38,155 bases of DNA. Source: a virus. Location of the stretch: positions 1 to 38,155 of the IMG/VR virus record IMGVR_UViG_3300044996_000447; one strand, given 5' to 3'. This document shows, piece by piece, positions 15,820 to 24,463 of the stretch. The notes under the pieces are model-generated. The model was not told where the DNA came from. It did not search any database and was given only the letters and a program-made list of their open reading frames with translations. Both the position numbers and the translations under genes were made by a program. The first letter of the stretch is position 1, and the number at the start of each line of letters is the position of its first letter.

Positions 15820-17613
15820 TCACAGGTTGATGGTGGCCGTCCACCGTGTATCACGGGCCGCGCTCGTGTGTGAAGCGGGCTCGGCCTTGATCAGCGACGT
15901 GTCGAACAGATCGGAGCCGCGCCCGGCCTTCCCGGCCCCGCCACGGCCCCGGCCAGACCGGGCGGGCTCGGCGGGCGCCTCGGCCGCGTCGGCGGCCTCC
16001 TGGCCGTCCTCCTGGCCCGGCTCGCCCTTGCCGCCGAGCAGCTTGGCGGCCGCTTCGTCGGCCTCGTCCGGCGGCACGGCGGCCGCGCCACCCGCGCCGT
16101 CGGCCCCCTCCGGCGGTGCGTCCTTGGCCTGCTTGAACTGCAGCCAGGTCGAGTCGAGGATGACCTGCCCCTCGCCGTTGGGCAGCGGCTTGTCGCCCAT
16201 CATGGCCCGCACCTCGTCGACGTAGTGCGTGGTCTTCACGAGCGCCTGATTGCGCTCGCGCTCGGCCTGTTCGCTCTTCTCGTCGATGCCGGTGGGCACG
16301 AGCTCCATCTCCGGCCGCAGCGGGGCGACGATCCAGCGGTTGATCCACTTGAAGAGCGCGCGCACCCGGGGCCGCAGCCAGCGGGCGCGCGAGGCCTGGA
16401 TTCTGTCGGTGGCGTTCTGCTGGCCGCCGATGCTGGCCGTCTGCCCGCTGTTCCCGTAGACGAAATTCATCTCCACGGGGTCGATGCCGCAGATCGCGCA
16501 GAGGATCTTGTTCAGGAAGTCGAGCCACTGCGAGAACTCCATCTCGCGGTTGTTCGCTCCCAGGCCGAGCCACTGCGCCTTGCCACCCCAGGCGATTGGC
16601 ACCTTGTGCGCGTTGCCCACCCCGGCGATCAGGGCGTGGAAGTACCGCTCGAAACGCCGCTGCTGTTCCTTCGGCGGCTCGGTCTCGAAGTGCAGGACGC
16701 CGCGCACGTTGGCGCCCTGCTTGAAGTAGGCTTTGTTGTAACCGTAGCCGTACAGCCAGGCGGCGAGCACGTCGATCAACTGCTCGAGCACGCTGTACCC
16801 GTAACCCGCGTTCTCGATGTCGGTCAGCGGGTGCATGACGCCGAACATCATCTGCTGCCCGTTGAACGAGGCCACGACGTTGTCGTGCTTGTCGACCTGC
16901 ACGTAGCGGGGGCTCGTCAGGTCGTTGTCGGGCAGGCGTGATCCGTCCTCGGGCGGCATGGCCAGCCGGATCGTGTGCGCCGGCCAGGGGTAGAAGCGGA
17001 ACGGCTCGAAGCGGCCGCCGAGCTTCCACGCCGCCGTCGGCTCGATCTGCCAGCACATCGCGTCGAAGCGGAACGAATCCCAAAACGTCGAGCGCACCAC
17101 GGACTCGAGATCGGGCCGGTTCACGAGCTCGGCCTCGTCCTCGTAGTAGCCGCAGTGCGTGACGAACTTCTGCATGCGCTCCATCTCCGCCCGCTCGGCC
17201 CTCGTCGGCGAGTAGCGGCGGTCCTTGCCCCGCATGCGCATCTCTTGCCCGGGCAGCGAGCGTTCCACCTGCGCGGTGCAGAACTCGGCCAGGCCGTCAC
17301 ACATCACGTTGCCGACGGCCGCAATGGGGGGCGTGCGAGCCATCCGGCGCAGCACGTCGAGGTCGATGCCGGTCGGGCGCTCGGCGTAGTCCCCGCCCCG
17401 GCTGGCGTTGTGCAGCGCGAGATCGGGATCGGTGACGATGCCGGCCGGCCCCTTGCCCCGGATCTTCGCCTTCGGCTTGCGCTCCGCGCCCGGGTTGTCG
17501 CCGTCGTCCGTCAGCCCGCTACCGCCGCCGCTGGCGGCCTTGGCGATCCGCTCTTCCTCTCGCCGCTCGAGCATGTCGAAGGCGAGCTCGCCGAGCTTTT
17601 CGAGAATGTCCAT
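15820..17613 (-). CDS. Portal protein, 597 aa
   Basis: Forms the dodecameric DNA channel at one capsid vertex. Recognisable portal features are the N-terminal helical part with MARTPPIAAVGNVMCDGLA, the wing/clip region (EPFRFYPWPAHTIRLAMP), and the stem/crown region with QWLDFLNKILCAICGIDPVEMNF and a Gln/Asn-rich QTASIGGQQNATDR. These are followed by long helices (LRPRVRALFKWINRWIVAP) and PTGIDEKSEQAERERNQAL. The last 90 residues are an acidic, Ala/Gly/Pro-rich tail ending in DTSLIKAEPASHTS, a tail motif also found in the minor head protein. The ATG overlaps the previous stop (TGATG); a GTG one codon earlier is possible. Length is normal. Confidence 0.85.
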   Translation of the reverse strand: MDILEKLGELAFDMLERREEERIAKAASGGGSGLTDDGDNPGAERKPKAKIRGKGPAGIVTDPDLALHNASRGGDYAERPTGIDLDVLRRMARTPPIAAVGNVMCDGLAEFCTAQVERSLPGQEMRMRGKDRRYSPTRAERAEMERMQKFVTHCGYYEDEAELVNRPDLESVVRSTFWDSFRFDAMCWQIEPTAAWKLGGRFEPFRFYPWPAHTIRLAMPPEDGSRLPDNDLTSPRYVQVDKHDNVVASFNGQQMMFGVMHPLTDIENAGYGYSVLEQLIDVLAAWLYGYGYNKAYFKQGANVRGVLHFETEPPKEQQRRFERYFHALIAGVGNAHKVPIAWGGKAQWLGLGANNREMEFSQWLDFLNKILCAICGIDPVEMNFVYGNSGQTASIGGQQNATDRIQASRARWLRPRVRALFKWINRWIVAPLRPEMELVPTGIDEKSEQAERERNQALVKTTHYVDEVRAMMGDKPLPNGEGQVILDSTWLQFKQAKDAPPEGADGAGGAAAVPPDEADEAAAKLLGGKGEPGQEDGQEAADAAEAPAEPARSGRGRGGAGKAGRGSDLFDTSLIKAEPASHTSAARDTRWTATINL

Positions 17614-18989
17614 CACAGCTCCGCCGACCGGACGCGGGCGAGGAATGCTTCGGCCTTGGCCAGCACGTCACCGCCGTTGATCTTCCGGCCGCGATTCTGC
17701 GGGTCGGCCAGCCAGGCCCGCAACTCCCCGATGCTCATGCGCCGGACGCTCTGCACGAAACCCCGCCCGGTGTAGTGGGCGCGGAAGACTGCCAGGGCCT
17801 CGTCACGCGAGCCGAACCCCAGCATGACCTTGTCCTCGTCGTAGCGGCGCGTGGCCGGGTCCTGCGTGTGCACGACGTAGGCGAAGGGCTCGAAGCGGCC
17901 GGGGCCGACGAAACAGTCCACCGCGTCGCCGTCGGCGCCCTCGGTGGCCACGAACTCGCCGTAGTGGACACGCATGCGCGTCTCCCACGGTGTTCCGTCC
18001 GGGCTCGTCCCCCGGCGCGTCGAGCCCGCCGCGTTCTCGACCCGGATCTTGAGGCCCTGGAAGTCCACCGTGCCCTGGTAGGGGAAGGTGGCCCGGTTGC
18101 GCGCGGGCGCCGGGCCGAGCGGGTGCGGCGGCCGGGCGAAGGCGGCGCGCACGAGCTGCGCCGGCCCGTCCCCCTTCGTGAGCGGTTCCGTCTTCGGGCG
18201 CGGCGCCCGGGCGGGCACGATGGCGAGCTGTCGGGTGTCGCCCGTCGGCCCCGTGTCGTGCCACCGCTCCATCAGCTCGGCATCGGTCAGGGTCATGGGC
18301 GCCTCCCCGGCCGGATCGGCCAGGACGATGCGGTCGCCCTGCTCGGCGATGGCCACGACGTAGTGCCCGGCGTCGTCGTTGGTCTGATCCCGGTCGCCCC
18401 AGGCCTGAATGTCGAGGATCGGGAAGATCCCCCGGCGGACCCAGGCCCGCACCATGCCCGCCGTGGCACCCTGGACGATGCGCGCCTCGAGGCCGCTCTC
18501 GGCGAGGCCCGCGCGCACGTTCTCCGGCGTCGTGCCGTCCCGGCGCGTCGAGCGCATCGTGCGAGCGAGGTCGGCCTGCTTGACGCCGATCCCGTGCATG
18601 GCCAGCAGCGTTTGCGCCGCCGCCGGCCCGCACAGGTGAGGCTCTTCCTGCCGGATGCCCGCGAACAAGGTGCCGCCGGTCTCCGCCTTGTGCAGGTCGA
18701 CGCCGCCCCGATGGTGGTGCGTCACCGCGTGTCGGATGCGGCGTGCAATCGGATCGGCCGGCGGGCGGTCGGGCAGCGGTGGCATTCCCTGCCGGATCTG
18801 ACGGGTTGCTGGGTCGCGCACGGCCTTCTCGAAGCGGCCCCCCATCGAGCGGTAGATCGCGCTCTTCAAGCGCCAGTAGCGGTCGCCGCTGGCCTCGGTG
18901 AGCCCGTATTGCTCCACCACGCGGGCGTGCGCCGCCTGGGCCTTGTCCTCGTCGAGGAAGTGCGCGCCCTTGGCGAGCTGATCCGCCAC
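17613..18989 (-). CDS. C39-like cysteine peptidase fused to InPase-type pyrophosphatase-like domain, 458 aa
   Basis: Residues about 105-245 form a papain-like C39-type peptidase: Cys120 in HLCGPAAAQTLL, His209 in DDAGHYVVAI and Asp225 in VLADPAGE give the expected Cys-His-Asp order. Residues about 300-430 match the phage/conjugative-element inorganic-pyrophosphatase-like domain (InPase): GLKIRVENAAGSTRRGT, RVHYGEFVATEGADGDAVD, DCFVGP, then DEDKVMLGF. The N-terminal 60 residues are helical (LAKGAHFLDEDKAQ), and the C-terminus ends GGDVLAKAEAFLARVR. The GTG start is two bases after the stop of the 1613-aa gene. Both domains are typical of polyvalent-protein systems. Processing of the giant proteins by the peptidase is inferred. 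Confidence 0.75.
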   Translation of the reverse strand: MADQLAKGAHFLDEDKAQAAHARVVEQYGLTEASGDRYWRLKSAIYRSMGGRFEKAVRDPATRQIRQGMPPLPDRPPADPIARRIRHAVTHHHRGGVDLHKAETGGTLFAGIRQEEPHLCGPAAAQTLLAMHGIGVKQADLARTMRSTRRDGTTPENVRAGLAESGLEARIVQGATAGMVRAWVRRGIFPILDIQAWGDRDQTNDDAGHYVVAIAEQGDRIVLADPAGEAPMTLTDAELMERWHDTGPTGDTRQLAIVPARAPRPKTEPLTKGDGPAQLVRAAFARPPHPLGPAPARNRATFPYQGTVDFQGLKIRVENAAGSTRRGTSPDGTPWETRMRVHYGEFVATEGADGDAVDCFVGPGRFEPFAYVVHTQDPATRRYDEDKVMLGFGSRDEALAVFRAHYTGRGFVQSVRRMSIGELRAWLADPQNRGRKINGGDVLAKAEAFLARVRSAEL

Positions 18990-18990
18990 G

Positions 18991-21900
18991 TCACGCCCCG
19001 GCCAGCAGGCCCGACTCGACCGCGCGCGCCCGGGCGCGTTCGACGCGCGCCGGATCGGCCTTCTGCATCGGCTCGCCCTCACCGCTGGCCGACGCCCCGC
19101 CGAGATCCATGCCGAAGTGATAGCGCAGCACGGCCCGGGTGTTGTCGTTGCGGAACCGCTGCCACGCGCCCTCGCCCGGGCTCCACTTGAAGCCGTGGCG
19201 CTTGAGCTTGGCGATGGTGTCCGCGTCCGGCTTGCCCGGGTAGAAGAGCTTGATCCGGTTGTCCTCGGCCGAGTCCTCGACGCGCACGTCCCCGAAGGTG
19301 TGCTCGCTTGAGGCCGTGCTCGTTTCCTTCGCCACCTGGCCGACGCGCCCCTCGAGACGCTTGATCTCCGCCAGGTTGTTCTTGAGCGAGTAGTCGGGGA
19401 AACCGATGCGGCCGGCGAAGTCGGGCTCGAAGAGGGCGCGCGCGCCCCGCTCGCTCATGCCGAGCGCGACGAGCTTGGGCACCTTGTCCTCGACCGTGCC
19501 CTTGGCCCGCACGATGGCGTTGGCCGCCTTCATCGTCTCCTGCGTGCGCTTGAGCTTGTCGAGCTTCGCCACGAGCTGCGCGTGCGCGTCGTCCCGGTCG
19601 GACGAGATCGAGGGCGGGTCGATCTTGTTCCTGATGGCCCGCCGCGCGCCGTTCATCCACTCCACGAGCTCGTCGAGGCGCTTGCGCTCGACCTCGTTGG
19701 CCTTGTTGTTGCGCCGCGTGGGGAAGTTGGACGGCCCGGTGATCATCGGCGAGAGCGTGCGCGACTGCGCCGACAGGCGGGCGTGCAGCCGCTTGAGGTA
19801 GCCGTCCCGGTAGCGTTCCAGCTCTTCCTTGAGGATCGCCCGCTTCTCCGGCGTGGTCGCGTAGCGCGTCAGGTCGGCCGCGAGCTCGTTCATGTGCGAG
19901 ACGAACCCGGCCTGCTCCTGCTCGGCGCGCTTGTCCGGCGTCCAGCTCGTGCCGGAGTGCGCGGCCTGGGCGAGGCGGCCGTCGACCATCGTGCGGCTGA
20001 CCTGCACGCCGAGCGCGTGCGCGGCCGGCGCCTCCGGGGCCGGGGCGGGTGGCGGCACGCGGGGGGCCTCGCTCGGCGCCCTGGCCGCGCCGGCCGTCGA
20101 GGTGCCGAGCATGGCCCGGGTGCGCGCCTCGCGCTCGGCCGCCACGAGCTTCGCCTCGCGGGCCTTGGCCGCCTCCGGCGTGTCCGCCGCCGCCGTGACC
20201 TCGATCCGCTCGGCCATGGCCAGCGCCTCGGTGCGCGGCCCGTCGAAGGCGCCGACCCAGCGCCCGCTGGCGAGATCCTGCTGCAGGACCGAGTGCACGC
20301 CGTTGGGGTTGCCGATGACCATGACCCGGCCGCTCGGCGAGTCGTAGACCGGGCGGCCGCCCTCGTCGTGGCGCTTCGTCCACTTCGCCGGTGCGGCTCC
20401 GGGGTGGACCGGCTGCGCGCTGGCGGCCGCCGGCCCAGCCGCTGCCCGCTGCGCCTCCAGCTCGGCGATCACGGGCTCGATGCGGTCCATGTAGCCCACG
20501 CCCTTGCGGCCCATGTCGTGCTCGATCTCGGCCTTGCTCTTCGTCGGGGCCGCGATGTGGGCGTTGGCCGCCTGCGACACCCGCTCCGCATCGGCCGTCT
20601 TGGCCTGCGCGGCCGGGACCAGCGTGTCGAGGCTTCGGCCACCGCCGTTGACCACGTTGACCCGGATGCGGTGGTGCGCGTCCCCGGCGGCCGCGTGCGC
20701 GCTGTGCGCGTCCCGATGTTTCTCGGCCCCACTGGAGTCGCCCATCATCTCGAGCGCGTCGGCGCGATCCCGATGCCACGCCGCGCGGTCGGTGTGCTTG
20801 TCGCGCTGCGCGGCGGCGGTCGTCGAGGCCTGCTCGGCCGTCGAAGCGGCGGGCGCTGCGGGCGCTGGCGCTGGCGCTGCGCCCCACTTCGCCATGAAGT
20901 CGCGCGCGGCCTGCTCGGTGCGGAAGGTGTGCGGCTGACCGCGCAGGCGGTAGCCGCCCCGGGCCTTGGCGTCCGCGTCCATCTCGGCCAGGCGCTCGGC
21001 CGGCACCTCGCCCACGGTGGGCGCCTGGTAGACCGTGGCGCCCGTGCTGCGCGTCGAGGCCGGTGTGACCTCGCCGAACCGGACGCCGCCGGACGGGGCC
21101 TCCGGGGCCGCAGGCGCGGGGGCGGCGGCGGGCGCCTGCGGGGGCGTGGCAGCGGCCGTACCGGCCTCGACGGCCCGCTCTCGCGCTCGCTCGGCCCGCT
21201 CCCCGCGCGTCGGCGTCGGGTCCACCGTGGCGCCCGTGATGGCCGCGCGCACGTTGTCGGTGGCCTCCGGGTGGTGCGAGCGGTAGATGATGGCCGCCTG
21301 GGCGGCCTTGTTCCGCAGCTTGCCCGCGATGGCCCCGGTGAAGGTGACGGTCTGATCGGGGTGCAGCGCGATGTCGCTCGGCTCCGCCCGGCTGGCCGAG
21401 CTCGACGCTTCGGCGCCCGACAGGGCCGCGAGGTTGTAGGCGGGCTTGCCGCCGTACACGGGTTTGCCGACCACGAGGTAGCGGCGCGGGCCACCGCCCA
21501 GGGTCACGACCGAGCCGACGTTCACCTCGGCCGGCGGCGACGCTGCGGGCGCAGCGGGCTTGTTCGCCGGAGCGGCCGGGGCCGACTCTCCGACCTTGAT
21601 CGGCAGCTCTGGCACCTTGCCCGCGCGCTGCCGCTTGCCGTCTCGCTCCGCCTCGAGGAAGAGCGCGCGGTCCCAGTCCACCCGGGCGCTCACCCCGGGC
21701 GAGCTCGTGCCGTTCCAACCGTCGCCCCGGGATGTGCCGAAGCTGCGCCCCAAGTGCTCGACCCGGCGCTCGAACTCCAGGGCTTCCGGCGTCATGATCT
21801 GGTCGCGCTGGCGGAACGTGTTGTAGACGCTGTCGCCCTGCTCGCGGTACGCGGCCAGGAACTCGGGCCGGTAGACCTGAAACGGCACGTCCTGCGGGGT

Positions 21901-23832
21901 GACGTAGACGTTGCGGCCCCAGCCGTGGTCGGTGGTCACGCGGGCCGGCGCGCCGGCCGCCTTGAGGCGGGCTTTGATGTCCTTCCCGATCTCGGCGAGG
22001 CCCTGCCCCCGGTCGTTGTGGCCCTTGAACTTCCACACCCCGTCGCCGGTTTCCTCGTGAATGCCGGCCCCGTTGTCCGTCGTGGTCACCTTCTCGCGCC
22101 GGGCCTTGCGCTCGAGCGCCTTGGCCTTCAAGGCCTCGACCTGTTCCGGGGTCCGCTTGCCGCCCGGCAGCATGTCCTCGAAGTAGTAGGCGCTCCCGTT
22201 GCCCGTGGGCTGGTCGAGCACCGACGAGTGCAGCACGTAGCCCTTGTGCCCGTCGTCGTAGGTGATCATGTACCGCTCCGGCTCGCCAGAACGGCCCAGG
22301 ACCACTTCGGTGATCTCGCCGTGGTGCTCGCCCGTGGCCATGTTGCCCGTGAACACCATGCGCTCGCCCACCTGGCCGATCCGGCGGCCCCTGGAGTCCA
22401 CCTGCGGCGCAGCGGTGGCGCCCGGGCGGCCCGGCAGCGGCACGGTGTTCGACGGCGCGGCGCGCATGTCGCGCGAGGCCTCGGTGAGGCGCTGGCTCAG
22501 GGCGGGCAGGGCGGCCTTGACCGCCTCGGCGTCGCTGTCGGCGATGGCCTGCGCGTGCTCGTGCGCCCAGGCCCGGATGACCTCGTGCAGCTCGCCGACG
22601 CGGGGATGGTCCTTGAGGCCGGGCGGGATGATCTGCCCGATCAGGCCATCGACCACCCGGTCGACCTTGGCCTGGACGCCGGCCGACAGGGCGGGCGCCG
22701 CCGGCTCTTCGGCGGCCGCTGCGGGCCGGGCGCCCGGGAATGCCAGCACCTTCGCCGGAGCGGCCTCGGCGGGCGCGGGCGGGGCCTCGTCGGGCACCTG
22801 CCCGCCGGCCTCTCGGATCTGCCGTTTGAGGCCGGCGATCATGCTGTTGGCGTCGTAGAGCGCGCGCAACTTGGCCTCGCGCTTGAAGCGCGCCGCGTCC
22901 GCTTCGGCCGTGGCGAGCGCGGCGAGCAGGCGCTCGACCCGGGGGTCCTTGGCGGGCTCGACGAGGTGGCGGGTGTGGCCGTACTTGCCCGCTTCGGCCT
23001 CCAGGCGGGCGCGCTGGCGGGCGCTGCCCCGCTCGCGCACGGCGGCCAGGTCGCGCGCCATGCGCTCGGTGTGCTCGTGGATGGCCTGCGCGTGGCCCCG
23101 GTGCAGCATGGCCACGAACACGGCCGGATCGAGCGTGGCGGTGTGCCCCGTCTCGTCGTGCCGCACCGTGATCTTGCCGTCCGGCGTGCGCCCGGTGATG
23201 TGGAAGTGCCCGGCCTTGCCCTCGTGCTCGAGCTTGAAGGCCGCGCCCTCGACGAGATCTTCCTCGTGGCCGAGCCCGTGCCCGCCGGCCACGGTGTAGA
23301 AGTACCGCCACGGCCGAGCCGGGTTTCCGGTCGGCACGCGCCGCATGTACTTGTGCGAGGCCGCCTTCGCGAGCTCGCTCTCCTGACGCTCCCACAGGAT
23401 CGCGCCCATGCCGGCCGGGATCTCGTGCTCGCCGCCCATGCCACGCACCCGACCGAGCAGGGCCTCGGCCTTCCGCAGAACGTCAGACACCACGCGCGTT
23501 CCCCTCGTCCGGCGCGGCGGCTGCGGCCGCGCGTTCATGTATTCGGCCGCCATGCCGAGCACGGCCCGGCTGCGTTCCTGGCTCTGGCCGTCGAGCAGGG
23601 GCAGCAGCTCGCGGCGCCAGCCGGGGCTACCCTGCTCGAGCACCCGCCGGGCGTCGGCCCGACGGGCCTCCGGCACGCCTTGAAGGATCGAGTCCAGCCG
23701 GGGGGAAGGGGCAGGCTGCGCGTAGGCCATCGCAACCGCGACCTCCGGATCGTCCTGATCTGCCGCCGGATCGGGGGACGGGGGCAGCGTTGACGGCTTC
23801 ACCGGATGGTCGAGATCGAGACGGCCGCGCAT
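18991..23832 (-). CDS. Giant polyvalent-type protein, 1613 aa
   Basis: Multidomain protein with Pro/Ala linkers. Residues about 125-140 hold VSDVLRKAEALLGRVR; about 155-283 is the module shared with the 2339-aa protein; about 488 starts an SH3/Tudor-like barrel (GERMVFTGNM to YDDGHKGYVLHSS); about 600-650 (AEIGKDIKARLKAAGAP) loosely recalls LPD29-type domains; about 771 is a second barrel (VVTLGGGPRRYLVVG); about 950-975 GGYRLRGQPHTFRTEQAA; about 1015-1052 His/Ala helical repeats; about 1355-1400 MITGPSNFPTRRNNKAN plus coiled coil; about 1525-1575 RIKLFYPGKPDAD with GFKWSPGEGAWQRF, a signature recalled from plasmid and phage polyvalent proteins. The ATG start is uncertain: GGGGGGAAGG abuts it, and an ATG at 23862 is possible. 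I infer a virion-packaged effector. Confidence 0.75.
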   Translation of the reverse strand: MRGRLDLDHPVKPSTLPPSPDPAADQDDPEVAVAMAYAQPAPSPRLDSILQGVPEARRADARRVLEQGSPGWRRELLPLLDGQSQERSRAVLGMAAEYMNARPQPPRRTRGTRVVSDVLRKAEALLGRVRGMGGEHEIPAGMGAILWERQESELAKAASHKYMRRVPTGNPARPWRYFYTVAGGHGLGHEEDLVEGAAFKLEHEGKAGHFHITGRTPDGKITVRHDETGHTATLDPAVFVAMLHRGHAQAIHEHTERMARDLAAVRERGSARQRARLEAEAGKYGHTRHLVEPAKDPRVERLLAALATAEADAARFKREAKLRALYDANSMIAGLKRQIREAGGQVPDEAPPAPAEAAPAKVLAFPGARPAAAAEEPAAPALSAGVQAKVDRVVDGLIGQIIPPGLKDHPRVGELHEVIRAWAHEHAQAIADSDAEAVKAALPALSQRLTEASRDMRAAPSNTVPLPGRPGATAAPQVDSRGRRIGQVGERMVFTGNMATGEHHGEITEVVLGRSGEPERYMITYDDGHKGYVLHSSVLDQPTGNGSAYYFEDMLPGGKRTPEQVEALKAKALERKARREKVTTTDNGAGIHEETGDGVWKFKGHNDRGQGLAEIGKDIKARLKAAGAPARVTTDHGWGRNVYVTPQDVPFQVYRPEFLAAYREQGDSVYNTFRQRDQIMTPEALEFERRVEHLGRSFGTSRGDGWNGTSSPGVSARVDWDRALFLEAERDGKRQRAGKVPELPIKVGESAPAAPANKPAAPAASPPAEVNVGSVVTLGGGPRRYLVVGKPVYGGKPAYNLAALSGAEASSSASRAEPSDIALHPDQTVTFTGAIAGKLRNKAAQAAIIYRSHHPEATDNVRAAITGATVDPTPTRGERAERARERAVEAGTAAATPPQAPAAAPAPAAPEAPSGGVRFGEVTPASTRSTGATVYQAPTVGEVPAERLAEMDADAKARGGYRLRGQPHTFRTEQAARDFMAKWGAAPAPAPAAPAASTAEQASTTAAAQRDKHTDRAAWHRDRADALEMMGDSSGAEKHRDAHSAHAAAGDAHHRIRVNVVNGGGRSLDTLVPAAQAKTADAERVSQAANAHIAAPTKSKAEIEHDMGRKGVGYMDRIEPVIAELEAQRAAAGPAAASAQPVHPGAAPAKWTKRHDEGGRPVYDSPSGRVMVIGNPNGVHSVLQQDLASGRWVGAFDGPRTEALAMAERIEVTAAADTPEAAKAREAKLVAAEREARTRAMLGTSTAGAARAPSEAPRVPPPAPAPEAPAAHALGVQVSRTMVDGRLAQAAHSGTSWTPDKRAEQEQAGFVSHMNELAADLTRYATTPEKRAILKEELERYRDGYLKRLHARLSAQSRTLSPMITGPSNFPTRRNNKANEVERKRLDELVEWMNGARRAIRNKIDPPSISSDRDDAHAQLVAKLDKLKRTQETMKAANAIVRAKGTVEDKVPKLVALGMSERGARALFEPDFAGRIGFPDYSLKNNLAEIKRLEGRVGQVAKETSTASSEHTFGDVRVEDSAEDNRIKLFYPGKPDADTIAKLKRHGFKWSPGEGAWQRFRNDNTRAVLRYHFGMDLGGASASGEGEPMQKADPARVERARARAVESGLLAGA
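22960..23370 (-). repeat. Shared virion-protein module, copy B
   Basis: Encodes SHKYMRRVP to YGHTRHLV, about 130 residues. It parallels copy A at 12840-13245 throughout, including GLGHEEDLVEGAAFKL against GLGHEDEVQVGSAFKL. DNA similarity persists at third positions in several runs, which suggests relatively recent duplication or gene conversion rather than only protein-level conservation. Confidence 0.8.
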
Positions 23833-23890
23833 CCTTCCCCCCGGGCTGGAACTCGGGCGCATCGTAACACGCGCCCCAGGAAGGGGAAGA

Positions 23891-23973
23891 GGCACCGCCG
23901 ACCATCGCCGGGACCGGCCCCCGGGTGCGGGAATGCGCGCGTGCCGAAGCCGCGCACGATGGCCGACGGTGCC
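23891..23973. repeat. Imperfect 17-base inverted repeat
   Basis: Arms 23891-23907 and 23957-23973 are complementary at 15 of 17 positions around 49 bases. The repeat sits 60-140 bases upstream of the 1613-aa start and would fold in its leader RNA, or could be an operator pair. Confidence 0.5.
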
Positions 23974-24210
23974 ACGACATGATCGTCAACGAATCGGCCC
24001 GCCCTGGCTTGACGCACGGGCCGCTCGTCCTTCGTGAACCGCCGTCGGTGGGGGAACACCGGAGGTGGCGGCGGGCTCGGCACTTACCTCGCGTCGGAGA
24101 CGCACACCCGAGGCCCGCGCCCCGTGAATGCCTCGACGGCGGATTGCCAGGCGTCTCGGCGGGGGAACTGCGGGCGGCCTCGCCCTGTTCGTGGGGTAGT
24201 CAAAGACCGG

Positions 24211-24278
24211 CGGGGCGGCGCAGCGACGGCGGGCACCCGCACTGCGCCGCCCCGGAACTCCGGGGACAAGGGGTGTCC
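24211..24278. repeat. Chain of three strong hairpins
   Basis: Arms 24211-24223 and 24242-24254 are perfectly complementary over 13 bases, with a small nested stem in the 18-base loop. The right arm also belongs to a second stem (24250-24256 with 24259-24265), and a third stem (24264-24268 with 24274-24278) follows. The first two stems compete for the same bases, as in attenuators. No T-run follows on either strand. Confidence 0.6.
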
Positions 24279-24285
24279 GCGCGCA

Positions 24286-24314
24286 ACTATGAGCGGGCCG
24301 CGCCAACCCGACAA
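24286..24314 (-). promoter_or_regulatory. Candidate sigma-70-like promoter for the leftward head operon
   Basis: On the minus strand TTGTCG (24314-24309) and CATAGT (24291-24286) are 17 bases apart, each matching consensus at four of six positions. Transcription would start near 24279, exactly at the hairpin chain, leaving a leader of about 445 bases. Weak match; unproven. Confidence 0.3.
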
Positions 24315-24352
24315 GTGCATCCGACACGCAGCGTGCAACGTACTGAAATCAC

Positions 24353-24409
24353 GTCGTTTGTACGTTTCTGCATTTTGTCGTTGCGTCGTTAGCGTGCCGC
24401 GCCTACTGT
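24353..24409 (+). promoter_or_regulatory. GTCGTT repeats and weak promoter upstream of the modification cassette
   Basis: GTCGTT occurs at 24353-24358, 24377-24382 and 24385-24390 in the AT-richer patch. TTGCGT (24381-24386) and TACTGT (24404-24409) have 17-base spacing but match consensus poorly. The repeats could bind a regulator. Transcription from here would give a short leader with a small CCCCG/CGGGG stem (24418-24432) before the first gene. Confidence 0.3.
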
Positions 24410-24463
24410 TGACCTTGCCCCGACTGCCGGGGCGGCGGAAGACCTATGGCAGGGAGACGGAAG

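Larger units (their letters stand above)
23833..24463. other. Divergent non-coding control region
   Basis: About 630 bases between the 1613-aa gene (leftward) and the modification cassette (rightward). Short frames here are Arg/Pro/Ala-rich and lack ribosome sites, so I call no gene. The left two thirds is very GC-rich with strong inverted repeats. The stretch 24325-24410 is clearly AT-richer and holds short repeats and promoter-like sequences. No tRNA, integrase site or CRISPR was recognised. Confidence 0.7.

Noticed and set aside
19582-23793. 1403-codon plus-strand open frame opposite the 1613-aa gene
   Set aside because: Arg/Gly/Val/His/Leu-rich with no domains; a mirror of GC-biased codons on the other strand, whose protein has recognisable modules.
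23799-24338. Short minus-strand frames in the divergent region
   Set aside because: Composition rich in Arg, Pro and Ala, no ribosome sites, and they cross strong inverted repeats.
24409-24450. TTGACC at 24409 as a -35 box for the modification cassette
   Set aside because: No -10-like hexamer at 16-18 bases; TATGGC lies about 30 bases away.
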